64,000 nucleotides of DNA, taken from the NCBI GenBank assembly GCA_963779095.1, contig CAVZWU010000016.1, positions 372,001-436,000 of the forward strand, given 5' to 3'. Source of the DNA: Roseiarcus sp963779095 (GTDB lineage Bacteria; Pseudomonadota; Alphaproteobacteria; Rhizobiales; Beijerinckiaceae). Positions 43,794 to 54,898 of this stretch are shown here, in pieces. Made by a program: the position numbers and the translations under genes. A model generated the notes under the pieces. That model was not told the DNA's origin. It saw nothing but the letters and a program-made list of their open reading frames with translations, and ran no database searches. The first letter of the stretch is position 1. Each line of letters opens with the position of its first letter.

Positions 43794-44084
43794 GGCCATC
43801 ACATAAGCGATGCGGGTTCGGAGCGCCATCCTGGCGAGGTCCGACCCGCGTGGATGGAGATTCTGGCCAGCCTTCTTGCGGCCGCGCGAGCGCGCCGCCT
43901 CGCGGATCGTCTGCGCTCGGCGCCTTCTCGAATTTCGATAAGCTCCCTCTCGGTCTTGGCGGATTTACCAGTCCGGCAAGAAGAGGCAGACCATCGGCCG
44001 CGGCCGCTCTCTCGCGCTTCGCCGTCGTCACGGTGAAACGCGCGGCGCTGCGGCCGTTGAACGCCACCGAGGAGTCTCGTTTCC

Positions 44085-45026
44085 ATGAAGACCCATATTG
44101 CCGCCGCAATCGCGCTCTCGGCCGCCGCCACGGGCGCCGCGGAGCCGCCGGCGCTTCCCTCGACCTCGGCGACGATCACCTACCACCGCGCCATGGTGGA
44201 CGGGGTCGGCGTTTTTTACCGCGAGGCCGGGCCCAAAGACGCGCCGATCATCGTGCTCCTGCACGGCTTCCCTTCGTCGTCGCGCATGTTCGAAAGCTTG
44301 ATCCCGCTTCTGGCGACGCGCTATCATGTGATTGCGCCCGACTATCCCGGCTTTGGCCAGAGCGACGCGCCTGCGCCCGCGCAATATTCCTACACGTTCG
44401 ACCATCTAGCCGAAACGACCAGCGCCTTGCTCGGCGAACTGGGCGCCGACCGCTACAGCCTCTATCTGCAGGATTATGGCGGTCCGGTCGGCTTTCGCAT
44501 CGCGCTCGCTCATCCGGAGCGCGTGCAGGCCCTCGTCATCCAGAACGCCAACGCCTATCGCGAAGGCCTCGGGGCAAAGTGGAAAGCGATCGCCGAATAC
44601 TGGGCCGACCCGAAGGCGCATCCCGAGATCCCAAAGACCTTCACCTCGCTTGAGGCCGCGAGAATACGCCACGAGGGCGGCAGCCCTCATCCCGAGCGTT
44701 ACAATCCCGCCCTCTGGGAGGACGAATATTCCTTCCTCTCCCGGCCAGGGCAGGCGGCGATCCAGGAGGCGCTGCTCTACGACTACCGCACCAATGTCGC
44801 AGCCTATCCGGCCTGGCAGCAGTGGCTTCGCGAACACAAGCCTCCGACGCTGGTGGTATGGGGAGGCTATGACGCTTCCTTCATCGCCGCGGGAGGCGAA
44901 GCCTATAAGCGCGACCTGCCCGACGCGGAGGTTCACATCCTTAAAGCCGGCCATTTCGCTCTCGACGAGAAGGTCGACGAGATCGCCGCGTTGACGCTCG
45001 ACTTTCTCAGCCGGCGTCTCGAGTGA
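44085..45026 (+). CDS. Exported alpha/beta hydrolase (dehalogenase/epoxide hydrolase-like)
   Basis: 313 residues. Residues 1-19 look like a signal peptide (MKTHIAAAIALSAAATGAAE), so the enzyme is probably periplasmic. The oxyanion motif is LLHGFPSSS. The nucleophile elbow reads LYLQDYGGPVGF, with Asp in place of Ser as in haloalkane dehalogenases and epoxide hydrolases. The catalytic His is in LKAGHFALDE. The substrate is not deducible. The MFS gene overlaps its stop. Confidence 0.83.
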   Translation: MKTHIAAAIALSAAATGAAEPPALPSTSATITYHRAMVDGVGVFYREAGPKDAPIIVLLHGFPSSSRMFESLIPLLATRYHVIAPDYPGFGQSDAPAPAQYSYTFDHLAETTSALLGELGADRYSLYLQDYGGPVGFRIALAHPERVQALVIQNANAYREGLGAKWKAIAEYWADPKAHPEIPKTFTSLEAARIRHEGGSPHPERYNPALWEDEYSFLSRPGQAAIQEALLYDYRTNVAAYPAWQQWLREHKPPTLVVWGGYDASFIAAGGEAYKRDLPDAEVHILKAGHFALDEKVDEIAALTLDFLSRRLE

Positions 45027-46255
45027 GACCTATGAGGATGGTCAGCGTTCCAGTGGCGAAGAGCAAACATGCCGAGCCGTCCGCTCTCGTATGGCGGGCG
45101 GTTCTTTCAGCCTTTTGCACGAGCCTCATCGGCATCGGTCTCGCGCGGTTCGCCTATACGCCGCTTCTGCCGGCCATTATCGGCGCCCATTGGTTCGAGC
45201 CGGCGGCAGCCGCCTATCTCGGCGCTGCGAATCTGGCAGGATATCTTCTTGGCGCACTGTCGGGACGCCCGCTTTCAGCGCGCATGCCCCTCGTCATCGT
45301 GCTGCGGACAATGATGTTGCTCGCGACGGCGACATTCTTCGCCTGCGCCTATCCGGCCGGCTTCGCCTGGTTTTTCGTCTGGCGTTTCGTCGCGGGCGCG
45401 GCGGGGGGCGCGCTGATGGTGCTCGCGGCGCCGAACGTTCTCCCCCATGTTCCCGCGTCCCGACGCGGGCTTGCCGGCGGCGCGATCTTCATGGGCGTCG
45501 GCGTCGGGATCGCGATCTCCGGCACGCTCGTGCCGCTCCTGCTTGCGCAGGGGCTTCGGGAGACGTGGTTCGGACTCGGAGCGGTGTCGCTGCTTCTGAC
45601 GCTCGTCGGATGGAGCGGGTGGCCGCGCGCCTCGGCGCCCGCGGCTTCCGCGTCCCTCCAGTCTCACGCGCCGAAGCTCTGGGCCTTGCGCGCGCTTTAC
45701 GCCGAGTACGGGCTCAACGCCGCGGGGTGGCTTCCGCACATGGTGTTCCTCGTAGATTTCATCGCCCGCGGACGGGGCGAAGGGATAAAGACTGGGTCGG
45801 AATATTGGGTGATCTTCGGCCTGGGCGCGACGGTCGGGCCTTTGCTGATTGGGCATCTCGCCGATCGCGCGGGCTTTAAAGCGGCGCTTCGCACAGCGTT
45901 CCTGGTTCAGATCGCCGCCATTGCGATCCCCGCTCTCGGATTGGGCCGGGTCTGGCTCATCGGCTCGAGCTTCGTCGTTGGGTCCTTCTTAACGGCGACG
46001 GTCCCGCTGGTGCTCGGACGGCTCCACGAACTACTTCCGCACCATCCCGCGCAGCAGAAGGCGGCGTGGAGCCACGCCACCGTCGGTTTCGCGCTGTGCC
46101 AGGCCGTCGCGGCCTATGGCCTTTCCTTCGTCTTCGCCGAGAGCGACGGAAACTATCGTCTTCTGTTCGGGATCGGCTCCGCCGCCATGATGCTCGCGCT
46201 GACGATTGACCTTCTGGCCGCCTTCGTCGCGCGGCCCCGCAGGGAACATCCTTGA
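45023..46255 (+). CDS. MFS transporter, YbfB/YjiJ type
   Basis: About 410 residues with 12 hydrophobic helices and no Walker motif: a secondary transporter of the YbfB/YjiJ family. The first helix SALVWRAVLSAFCTSLIGIG followed by LARFAYTPLLPAII is the family signature. The start may be GTG 45023, overlapping the hydrolase stop, or ATG 45032. The coupling suggests export or import related to the hydrolase substrate. Function unknown. Confidence 0.8.
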   Translation: MRPMRMVSVPVAKSKHAEPSALVWRAVLSAFCTSLIGIGLARFAYTPLLPAIIGAHWFEPAAAAYLGAANLAGYLLGALSGRPLSARMPLVIVLRTMMLLATATFFACAYPAGFAWFFVWRFVAGAAGGALMVLAAPNVLPHVPASRRGLAGGAIFMGVGVGIAISGTLVPLLLAQGLRETWFGLGAVSLLLTLVGWSGWPRASAPAASASLQSHAPKLWALRALYAEYGLNAAGWLPHMVFLVDFIARGRGEGIKTGSEYWVIFGLGATVGPLLIGHLADRAGFKAALRTAFLVQIAAIAIPALGLGRVWLIGSSFVVGSFLTATVPLVLGRLHELLPHHPAQQKAAWSHATVGFALCQAVAAYGLSFVFAESDGNYRLLFGIGSAAMMLALTIDLLAAFVARPRREHP

Positions 46256-46454
46256 GCTCGAGCCTCCGCAAATCGTTCATAACGCGGAGCAAGGATTATC
46301 CACACGTGATCATTGTTCTTTATCCTTCCACGATGGTCCAAAGTGCGGCAGGCCGGGCGTTCATCGAACAGTCATTGTCGTGGTTGCAGTTTTCGCTTTC
46401 CGAGTTGCGCCGAATCGGAGTTCGGGCGGACGAGTTCGACTGGGAAAAGGCGAG

Positions 46455-47757
46455 ATGGCTTTTCGCAAGGGCCTGGCCGCGGCGGCCGCAGCGGCGATCG
46501 CCGTGGGCGCGGGCTTTGAGTTACGCAGCGCGCAGTCGCTGACCATTCCGGACGCTTGCGCGCTCGGCGCAGCGGATTGCGCCCATATTTGCCGCAGCCT
46601 CGACGATCGGAACCGTGCGCCCGCCGACTTCATCGCGCTCGCAGCCTATCAGCTCGGTCCCCAGCGGCCGATCCTTCTGCCGCCCGCAAATCTGTCGATG
46701 CCGGCGCCCGTCGATCCCCATAACGTCTACGCTGGCGCGGGGGCGGGCATGTTCAGTCCCGCTGTCGCAGGCGAGCCATCGCGCGTCTATTCGCCGAACG
46801 TCGTGACCGGCAAGGTCGACGTCATCGATCCTCAGACGTTCAAGGTCATCGACAGCCTGGCCGTGATGCCGAGCCCGGAGCATATCGTTCCGTCGTGGGA
46901 TCTTCAGACCCTTTGGGTTTCGGCGGACGTGAGCGCGCGCGGCGGGCACGGCGGCGTCGCGCCGATCGACCCGAGGACGGGCAAGATCGGCAAGGCCATC
47001 GACGTTCCTGATTCCTACAACATCTATTTCACCCCCGACGGCGCCTCCGCGATCATCGTCGCCGAGGCGATGCGGCGCCTCGAGTTCCGCGACCCCCACA
47101 CGATGGCGCTGCAGGGCTATATCGCGACGCCGAATTGCGCCGGGATCAATCACGCCGACTTCGCCCCGGACGGCAGTTACGCGATCTTCACCTGCGAATT
47201 CAACGATTCGCTGGCCAAGATCGACCTCGTCCATCACACGCTCGTCGAGACGCTGCTGCTGACCGCGGGCCACATGCCACAGGACATCAGGGTCGCTCCG
47301 GACGGCAAGTTCTTCTTCATCGCCGATCTTATCGGCGACGGCGTCATGGTGATCGACGGCGATTCGTTCGGCCAGGTCGATTTCATCAAGACCGGGATCG
47401 GCGCGCATGGGCTCTACCCCAGCCGTGACGGGACAAAGCTCTACGTCACCAATCGCGGAACCCACAGCCTCGCCGGCCGAAGGCACGGCCCGGGCAGCGT
47501 CTCGGTGATCGACTTTAGCGACCCGCAAAGTCGTGGCCAACTGGCCGGTTCCCGGCGGCGGCAGCCCGGACATGGGCAACGTGAGCGCCGACGGCAAATG
47601 GCTGTGGCTGTCGGGCCGCTATGACGGCGCCATCTACGCCTTCAACACCGACGACGGCTCGGTGAAGACGATTCCCGTGGGCGGCATGCCGCACGGGCTC
47701 ACCGTCTGGCCGCAGCCCGGGCGCTATTCTCTCGGCCACACGGGGAACATGCGGTAA
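46455..47757 (+). CDS. YVTN/YncE-type beta-propeller protein (one frameshift)
   Basis: About 430 residues. Residues 1-25 are a signal peptide (MAFRKGLAAAAAAAIAVGAG). The rest is made of propeller blades such as KVDVIDPQTFKVIDSLAVMP, PQDIRVAPDGKFFFIADLIG and GLYPSRDGTKLYVTNRGTHS. The frame breaks near 47518 after VSVIDF. The expected end (KVVANWPVPGGGSPDMGN to QPGRYSLGHTGNMR) is in the next frame and stops at 47757. Family members are periplasmic and often act as electron-transfer or metal-related accessory proteins; the role is unknown here. Confidence 0.75.
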
Positions 47758-47794
47758 GAGCGCCCGCTTTCCCCGGCGCCTGCGAGCCAAGCCG

Positions 47795-48286
47795 ATGCCG
47801 CTCACGCCCGACTGGGCCACTTTCTTTTCGGCCGAGCTCGCCGCGCTGGCGGCGCTCACCGGCTTCGTCGTGGTCGCCATCTCGATCAACCTTTCGCGCA
47901 TTCTGTCCTATTCGTGGCTTCCGGCCCGGGCGGGCGAGGCCTTGGTCGGGCCCGTTGGCGCCATCACCGCGACCAGCCTCGTCCTCATTCCCGAGCAGCC
48001 GGCGCCGCTTCTGGGTTCCGAAATCGTCTTGGCGGGGCTTGTGATGGTCGTGACGCCGATCGTGGTTCAGGCGCGCTCGTGGCGCGCGCGGAAAGACGCA
48101 ACGGCAGTCGAACGCGCCATGCGGGCCGCTATGAGCGTGGGCTTCGGGTTGGCGTTCGTTATCGGGGGCGCGCTCCTGTTTGCTGGAGCGCGGGCCGGCT
48201 TTTTTTGGATCGCTGGGGGCGACATCCTCTCCATTATCGCGATCGTGCTCAGCGCCTGGGTGCTGATGGTCGAGATTTTGCGTTGA
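47795..48286 (+). CDS. Small integral membrane protein
   Basis: 163 residues with four predicted hydrophobic helices (about 12-32, 47-65, 72-90, 112-160 as two). The N-terminal FFSAELAALAALTGFVVVAI is a recurrent feature of a poorly described alphaproteobacterial family. No catalytic motif. It ends 16 nt from the convergent peroxiredoxin gene. Confidence 0.65.
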   Translation: MPLTPDWATFFSAELAALAALTGFVVVAISINLSRILSYSWLPARAGEALVGPVGAITATSLVLIPEQPAPLLGSEIVLAGLVMVVTPIVVQARSWRARKDATAVERAMRAAMSVGFGLAFVIGGALLFAGARAGFFWIAGGDILSIIAIVLSAWVLMVEILR

Positions 48287-48302
48287 ATTCGCCGAGGCTC
48301 GG

Positions 48303-48791
48303 CTACTTCATCTGCTCCAGAAGATGCGTCGCGCTGGAAATGTCGGCTTCGCCGGGCTTGGGCTCGATGTTGAGCTCTTTGACCACACCGTCCTCGACCA
48401 GCATCGCATAGCGCTTGGAGCGGACGCCGAGGCCTCCGGCGGACGCGTCAAACTCGAGGCCGAGCGCTTTGGCGAAGTCGCCGGCGCCGTCGGCCAGAAA
48501 ATCGATATGGCCCTTGGAGCCGGTCGCGTCCGACCAGGCCGACAGCACGAAATGGTCGTTGACCGAGGTCATGGCGATCGCGTCGACCCCCTTGGCCTTG
48601 AACGCGGCCTCGCTGACGATGAAGCCCGGCAGGTGATTCTTATGACACGTCGGGGTGAAGGCGCCCGGCAGGCCGAACAGCACGATCTTTTTGCCGGCGA
48701 AGTAATCCTTCGTCTCCACTGGCTTCGGCCCGTCAGGGGTGACCAGACGGACGGTGACGTTGGGCAGGCGATCGCCGACTTTGATGGTCAT
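48303..48791 (-). CDS. Peroxiredoxin (Prx5 type)
   Basis: 162-residue thiol peroxidase. The catalytic block is FGLPGAFTPTCHKNHLPGF with the peroxidatic Cys. DHFVLSAWSDATGSKGHIDF and LGVRSKRYAMLVEDGVV are Prx5 family segments. Reduces hydrogen and organic peroxides with glutathione or thioredoxin systems. Intact and monocistronic. Confidence 0.92.
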   Translation of the reverse strand: MTIKVGDRLPNVTVRLVTPDGPKPVETKDYFAGKKIVLFGLPGAFTPTCHKNHLPGFIVSEAAFKAKGVDAIAMTSVNDHFVLSAWSDATGSKGHIDFLADGAGDFAKALGLEFDASAGGLGVRSKRYAMLVEDGVVKELNIEPKPGEADISSATHLLEQMK

Positions 48792-48965
48792 GGGGCGCAG
48801 TCCTTATTTGCAGGGCGAGGGCGGCCCACGGACGCGGGCGCGGAGCAGAGACTAGACGACGCGCGCTTGGCCCGTAAAGCGCGGGTCGCCGGGCGTCGAC
48901 CTGGACAAACGCATCTCGTCGCGCAGAATGCTTCATTTCGACCCCGATAAGCGGGCTAAGCAGCA

Positions 48966-49787
48966 GTGATGAAGACAAACGCGGACGCGGCGATTGCGGC
49001 GCTGAAGGCCCACGGCCTCAATTCCCTGCCGCCGCTCGCGATCGTGCTCGGCTCGGGCCTTGGCGCGTTCGCCGATGAAGCGCGCAACGCGGTCGCAATC
49101 TCCTATCTCGACATTCCAGGCTTTCCGGTTCCTAGCGTCGAAGGCCATGCCGGACGGCTGGTGGTCGGGACGGTGGAGAATCAGAGGGTGGCGCTGTTTC
49201 AGGGCCGCGGCCATTATTACGAGCGCGGCGACGCGGGTGCGATGCGGATTGCGATCGACGCGTTCCGCGCGCTCGGCGGCGAGACGCTGCTCTTGACCAA
49301 CGCGGCTGGCGGCCTCAACGAGGAATGGCGCCCGCCCGCGCTGGTCGCGATCACCGACCACATCAACTTTTCCGGGTCGAACCCGCTGATCGGCCATGCT
49401 GGGTTCGGACCGTTTCGTGCCGCTGACCAAAGCCTACGACGAGGCGCTGCTGGCTCAGCTGCACGCCGCGGCGAGAGGCGCCGGCGTCGAGCTCAACGAG
49501 GGCGTCTATATGTGGTTTTCCGGGCCGAGCTTCGAGACGCCGGCCGAGATTCGCGCGGCCCGCATCCTGGGCGCCGATCTCGTCGGCATGTCGACCGTGC
49601 CCGAGGTGATCTTGGGCCGCCGCGCCGGCCTGCGCTGCGCCGCGGTCTCGGTCGTCACCAATTATGCCGCCGGTCTCGCGGGCGGCGATCCAAGCCATGA
49701 AGAGACGCAAGCCGTCGCGCATGAGGCCGCCGACCGCTTCAAGCGCCTGTTGCGCGGCTTCATCCGAGCTTATCGGCCGCAAGCGGC

Positions 49788-49791
<4 letters not shown>
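48966..49791 (+). CDS. punA: Purine nucleoside phosphorylase (one frameshift)
   Basis: Trimeric-type phosphorylase that splits purine nucleosides. Seen: phosphate-binding IVLGSGLGAFAD, VEGHAGRLVVGTV, FQGRGHYYERGDAGAMRIAI, LLTNAAGGLNEEW, and substrate-binding GVYMWFSGPSFETPAEIRAA. The frame shifts near 49400: the first part ends NPLIGHAG and the second begins SDRFVPLTKAYDEALL. Repaired length is about 275 residues. It is first in a tight group with deoA and a hydroxyacid reductase. Confidence 0.86.
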
Positions 49792-51112
<1,321 letters not shown>

Positions 51113-51116
<4 letters not shown>

Positions 51117-52057
51117 GCCTGCTCGTCGCCGTTTCCGGCTGGGACCCGGCGCCTTGGCGCCGGGCGCTGGAAACGCTTTTGCCATCGCATTCGATTTCGA
51201 CGCTCGACGAGCCGTTCGACCGCGCCTCCGTCCGCTATGCGGTGAGCTGGCGCCATCCGCCGGGCGCGCTTAAAGAGCTTCCCAACCTTCAGGCGATTTT
51301 CTCGCTCGGCGCTGGCGTTGATCATGTCTTCGCCGATCCCGCGCTGCCCGACAAGCCGATCGTGCGGATCGTCGATCCCGATTTGACCGAGCGCATGAGC
51401 GAGTGGGTGGTCATGCATGCGCTCGTTCACTTGAGGCAATTGCGCCGCTATGAACGCCAGCAGCGCGAGCATGTGTGGACGGACGATGAAGATCAGCCCA
51501 AGGCCGGCGACGTTCAGGTCGGCGTGCTGGGGCTCGGCGTACTGGGCCAGGACGCCGCCGCCAAGCTGAAGACGCTAGGCTTCAGGGTCGCTGGCTGGAG
51601 CTCAACCCCGAAGTCGCTGCCCGGAATCGTGTGCTTTTCGGGGCCGGATGGCCTTAAGCGCCTGCTTAAGCAAACCGACATGCTGGTCGTGCTCCTGCCG
51701 CTCACCGAAGCCACGCACGGGATCGTCGACGCGTCCCTTCTGGCCCAGCTCAGACAGGGCGGCCCGCTCGGCGGCCCGATCCTCATCAACGCCGGACGTG
51801 GCGGCCTCCAGGTCGAAGCCGACATTCTCGCCGCGCTCGATTCCGGCGCGCTTCACGGAGCTTCGCTCGACGTGTTCGAACACGAGCCGCTGCCGAAGGA
51901 TTCGGCCCTCTGGGCGCGCCCGGACGTCTATGTGAGTCCGCACAACGCGGCGGTGTCCTCGCCGCAAGCGATCGCCGCGTTCGTCGCCCGGCAGATCGAG
52001 GCCTACGAACGTGGCGAGCCGCTTGCCCATGCGGTCAATCGCCGGCGCGGCTATTGA
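51113..52057 (+). CDS. ghrA: Glyoxylate/hydroxypyruvate reductase A-type dehydrogenase
   Basis: 314-residue D-2-hydroxyacid dehydrogenase. The NAD(P) motif is VGVLGLGVLGQDAAAKL. The catalytic Arg lies in ILINAGRGGLQVEADILAAL, the Glu in LDVFEHEPLPKDSALW and the His in VYVSPHNAAVSSP. It overlaps deoA by 4 nt. It probably reduces glyoxylate or hydroxypyruvate; the link to nucleoside breakdown is not obvious. Confidence 0.87.
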
Positions 52058-52092
52058 GGCGGGCGCAGGCCGACGCCTGCGCCCCTGCGCCG

Positions 52093-53045
52093 CTATTGCT
52101 TCTTGCAGGTGGCGATGGTCTCCGGCGTGCAGACGTCGAGGCCGATCGTCACCGGATCGGGAACCGATTTGCCCTGCGTCAGATCGTTGAGGAGATAGAT
52201 CGCCTTATAGCCCATCTCGAACGGGCGCTGCCCAACTTGACCGTGGCTCAAGCCCGCCTTCAGATCGTCCATCTGCATCGGCAGGGTCTCGACGAACAGC
52301 ATGATGAGATCCTTCTTGTCGAGCCGATCCTTGTACTTATCCATGAGTTCCCGGTAGGCCTTCACTTCCATCTCGGGCGCGCCGCCCGCGTCGAGAACGG
52401 CGTCGATTTTCGGATATTTGGCCAAGAGGTCGGTGAGCTGGGTGATCGACAGCGGGAAATCGTCATTGTTGTAGAGCGGGCAACCCGCGACCTGCTTCCA
52501 CTTGTCGGCCGGCAGGGTCTCCGTCATGCCCTTGATGCGGTCGTTCATGTTGGCCGCGGCCGGGCCGCCGGTCTGGATGCAATATGTGCCTCCGTTGGGC
52601 TTGAGCGCCATCGCCTGCTTGGCGACCGCGATGCCGACTTGCTCGTTGACCGTGCCGATATAGCTCGCGCGCAACCCCTTGTCGGCCGGCAGCAGGTCGC
52701 TGTCCCAGGTCACCACCGGGATCTTGGCTTCCTTCGCGCGGGCGAGCACCTTGGCGATCGCGGGAGCGTTGGCGGCCGAAACGCCGATGCCGTCGACATG
52801 CTTGGTGATGAGGTCCTGGACGACCTGCACCTGTTCCTGCTCGGTGGCGTCGGCCGGGCCGATGAACAGGCACTGGACGCCGCCGATCTCCTTCGCCGCC
52901 TTCATGCATCCGTCGCGCGCCTGGTCGAAGAATGGATTGTTCATCGCCTTCGGAACGAGAGCGAAGACCTTGTCCTTGGCTTCGGCCGTCATGGGTTGGA
53001 CGACCCCGATCAGGGCGGCGAGAGCGACGAACTCGTTATCCTCAT
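52093..53045 (-). CDS. Sugar ABC transporter substrate-binding protein (frameshift in signal peptide)
   Basis: Periplasmic ribose-type binding protein of about 315 residues. Core segments: FALVPKAMNNPFFDQARDGC, IGVSAANAPAIAKVLARAKE, IPVVTWDSDLLPADK and VLDAGGAPEMEVKAYREL. The true start is ATG 53045 behind an AGGAGGAAAG site (MRITSS), but a one-base shift in the signal peptide puts the rest in the next frame. The permease gene is 44 nt upstream on the same strand. The ligand is a sugar by family; fucU nearby suggests fucose or a similar sugar. Confidence 0.82.
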
Positions 53046-53089
53046 GGACTTTCCTCCTTTTGCGCCGCCTGCATTGTTGCAGACGGAGA

Positions 53090-54145
53090 TTATTCCGCGG
53101 GCGTTCGACGCGCCCGCTCGAGAAGCAGCGCCCCCGCGATGATGAGACCGACAAACGTGCCCTGCCAATAGGGGTCGACGCCGGCAAGCAACAACGCGTT
53201 GCGCACGATTTCGATGAGCGCGGCGCCGATCACCGCCGCGTAAGGAATGCCGTAGCCGCCCATGAGGTCGGTGCCGCCGATGACCGTTGCGGCGATGACT
53301 TGCAGCTCATAGCCGACGCCGAGCCCATTGGTGACGGATCCGAGCCATCCAACCATCAGAATGGCGGCGACTCCCGCCGAGAGGCTGCTGATGATGTAAA
53401 CGGAGACCTTGACCGGCACGACCGGAATGCCGGTCAAGAGCGCCGCCTGCTCGTTGCCGCCGATCGCGTAGATGTATCGGCCCCAGCTTGTGTTCGCCAT
53501 GACGAGCGTCAGGATGATGGCGATCACCCCCATAACGATCACGACGGAGGGGACGCCCAACAGGCTGCCGCCGCCGAGCGCGCCGAACAGCTTCTCGTCC
53601 GGGCCGAACTGGTAGATCATCTTGTTGTTGGACACCACCAGCGCCTGGCTGCGCGCCACCGACAGCATGATCAGCGTGACGACGAAAGGCGACAGCTTGA
53701 ACCTTGCGATGGCATAGCCGTTGATGAGGCCGCAGATGAGCGCGACCCCCATCCCGGCGCCGGCTCCGATCCACAGCGGATAGCCGGCCTGGAGGGTGAG
53801 GCCGGTCACGATGCCGACAAGTCCCATCACAGAGCCCACCGACAGATCGATGCCGCCGGTGATGATCACCAGCATCTGCCCCATGCCCATGATGGCGACG
53901 AAGGCGAAGTTGCGGCTGTCGTTGTAGAGATTGTCGTAGCTGCGGAACGGCTCCGAGATCAGAGCCATCACGACGCAAATGATAAGAACCGCAAGCGTAA
54001 TCGCCGCGGGTTGGCCAAGCCTCACAATTCCGAAGCGGCGCGCAGGCGCCGCGGCGATTTCAGCCTGCGCGGACACGGTCCGGCTCTTTTCGGGGAGCGC
54101 GGTCGCGACGATCAGCAAGAGAGCGTCGACTCGTGGAGAGCCCAC
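53090..54145 (-). CDS. Sugar ABC transporter permease (RbsC type)
   Basis: About 351 residues with 8 to 10 membrane helices. Family segments: NFAFVAIMGMGQMLVIITGG, IDLSVGSVMGLVGIV, YAIGGNEQAALLTGIPV and VIAATVIGGTDLMGGYGIPY. No ATPase gene is found next to it; the 135 nt upstream read no RbsA-like protein, so energy coupling must come from elsewhere or the gene was lost. The exact start is uncertain because the first 30 residues are unconserved. Confidence 0.85.
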   Translation of the reverse strand: MGSPRVDALLLIVATALPEKSRTVSAQAEIAAAPARRFGIVRLGQPAAITLAVLIICVVMALISEPFRSYDNLYNDSRNFAFVAIMGMGQMLVIITGGIDLSVGSVMGLVGIVTGLTLQAGYPLWIGAGAGMGVALICGLINGYAIARFKLSPFVVTLIMLSVARSQALVVSNNKMIYQFGPDEKLFGALGGGSLLGVPSVVIVMGVIAIILTLVMANTSWGRYIYAIGGNEQAALLTGIPVVPVKVSVYIISSLSAGVAAILMVGWLGSVTNGLGVGYELQVIAATVIGGTDLMGGYGIPYAAVIGAALIEIVRNALLLAGVDPYWQGTFVGLIIAGALLLERARRTPAE

Positions 54146-54399
54146 GAAAGCCGAGAGATCCGCCGCTTCGGCGGCGAAACGTGAACATGAGCGTTCCCCC
54201 TGGTCGCCCGCGTATTTTGCGGTCGTGGCCGGCCGACGCGCTCGACGATCGGCGTTAAGCCAAGGCTATTGATGGATCAATCGCGTTGTCAAGCATCGGC
54301 CCGACTCCCGCGCTAAAACGCGACGCTCATCATTCGCCAAGTTTGAAAAATCCCGCTATCGTCAGCCTCGAAGGCAAGAAAGCCGACGGGAGGGAAGAC

Positions 54400-54849
54400 A
54401 TGCTCTGGGGGATCGATCCGCTGCTCACCGCGGATTTGCTCTACGCCTTGCGGCGGATGGGACACGGCGACGAGATCGTCGTCGTCGACACCAACTTCCC
54501 CGCCGCCTCGGTCGCAATATCCACCGTCATTGGCGAGCCGATCCCGTTGGCTGGCGTCAATGCGGCGCGCGCGGTCGAGGCGATCTTGTCGGTGATGCCG
54601 CTCGACACATTCGTGCCTGATCCTGCGTGCCGCATGGAAATCGTCGGCGATCCGGACGCCGTGCCGCCGGTGCAGCGCGAGGTGCAGCAGGCGGTCGACA
54701 AGGCGGCGAGCAAGCACGTGCCGCTGCTAGGCGTCGAACGTTTCGCTTTCTACGAGCGCGCGAAAGGCGCTTTCGCCATCGTGCCGACGGGCGAACGGCG
54801 CTTTTACGGCTGCTTCGTCTTCAAGAAGGGCGTCGTGCCGCCGGAGTGA
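54400..54849 (+). CDS. fucU: RbsD/FucU family sugar mutarotase
   Basis: 149-residue mutarotase that equilibrates alpha and beta anomers of a sugar such as L-fucose or ribose. The start MLWGIDPLLTADLLYALRRM lies behind GGGAGGGA. GHGDEIVVVDTNFPA holds the catalytic His/Asp region, and the C-terminal FYGCFVFKKGVVPPE is the FucU ending. It is divergent from the ABC transporter genes, with which it forms a sugar-uptake cluster. Confidence 0.87.
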   Translation: MLWGIDPLLTADLLYALRRMGHGDEIVVVDTNFPAASVAISTVIGEPIPLAGVNAARAVEAILSVMPLDTFVPDPACRMEIVGDPDAVPPVQREVQQAVDKAASKHVPLLGVERFAFYERAKGAFAIVPTGERRFYGCFVFKKGVVPPE

Positions 54850-54898
54850 ATGCGCTGCGTCGTTGTTCCGCCGACGGACCAAACATCTAAGGGGCGCC

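Noticed and set aside
46252..46542. 96-residue ORF between the MFS gene and the propeller gene
   Set aside because: Overlaps the propeller signal peptide in another frame and has no homology.
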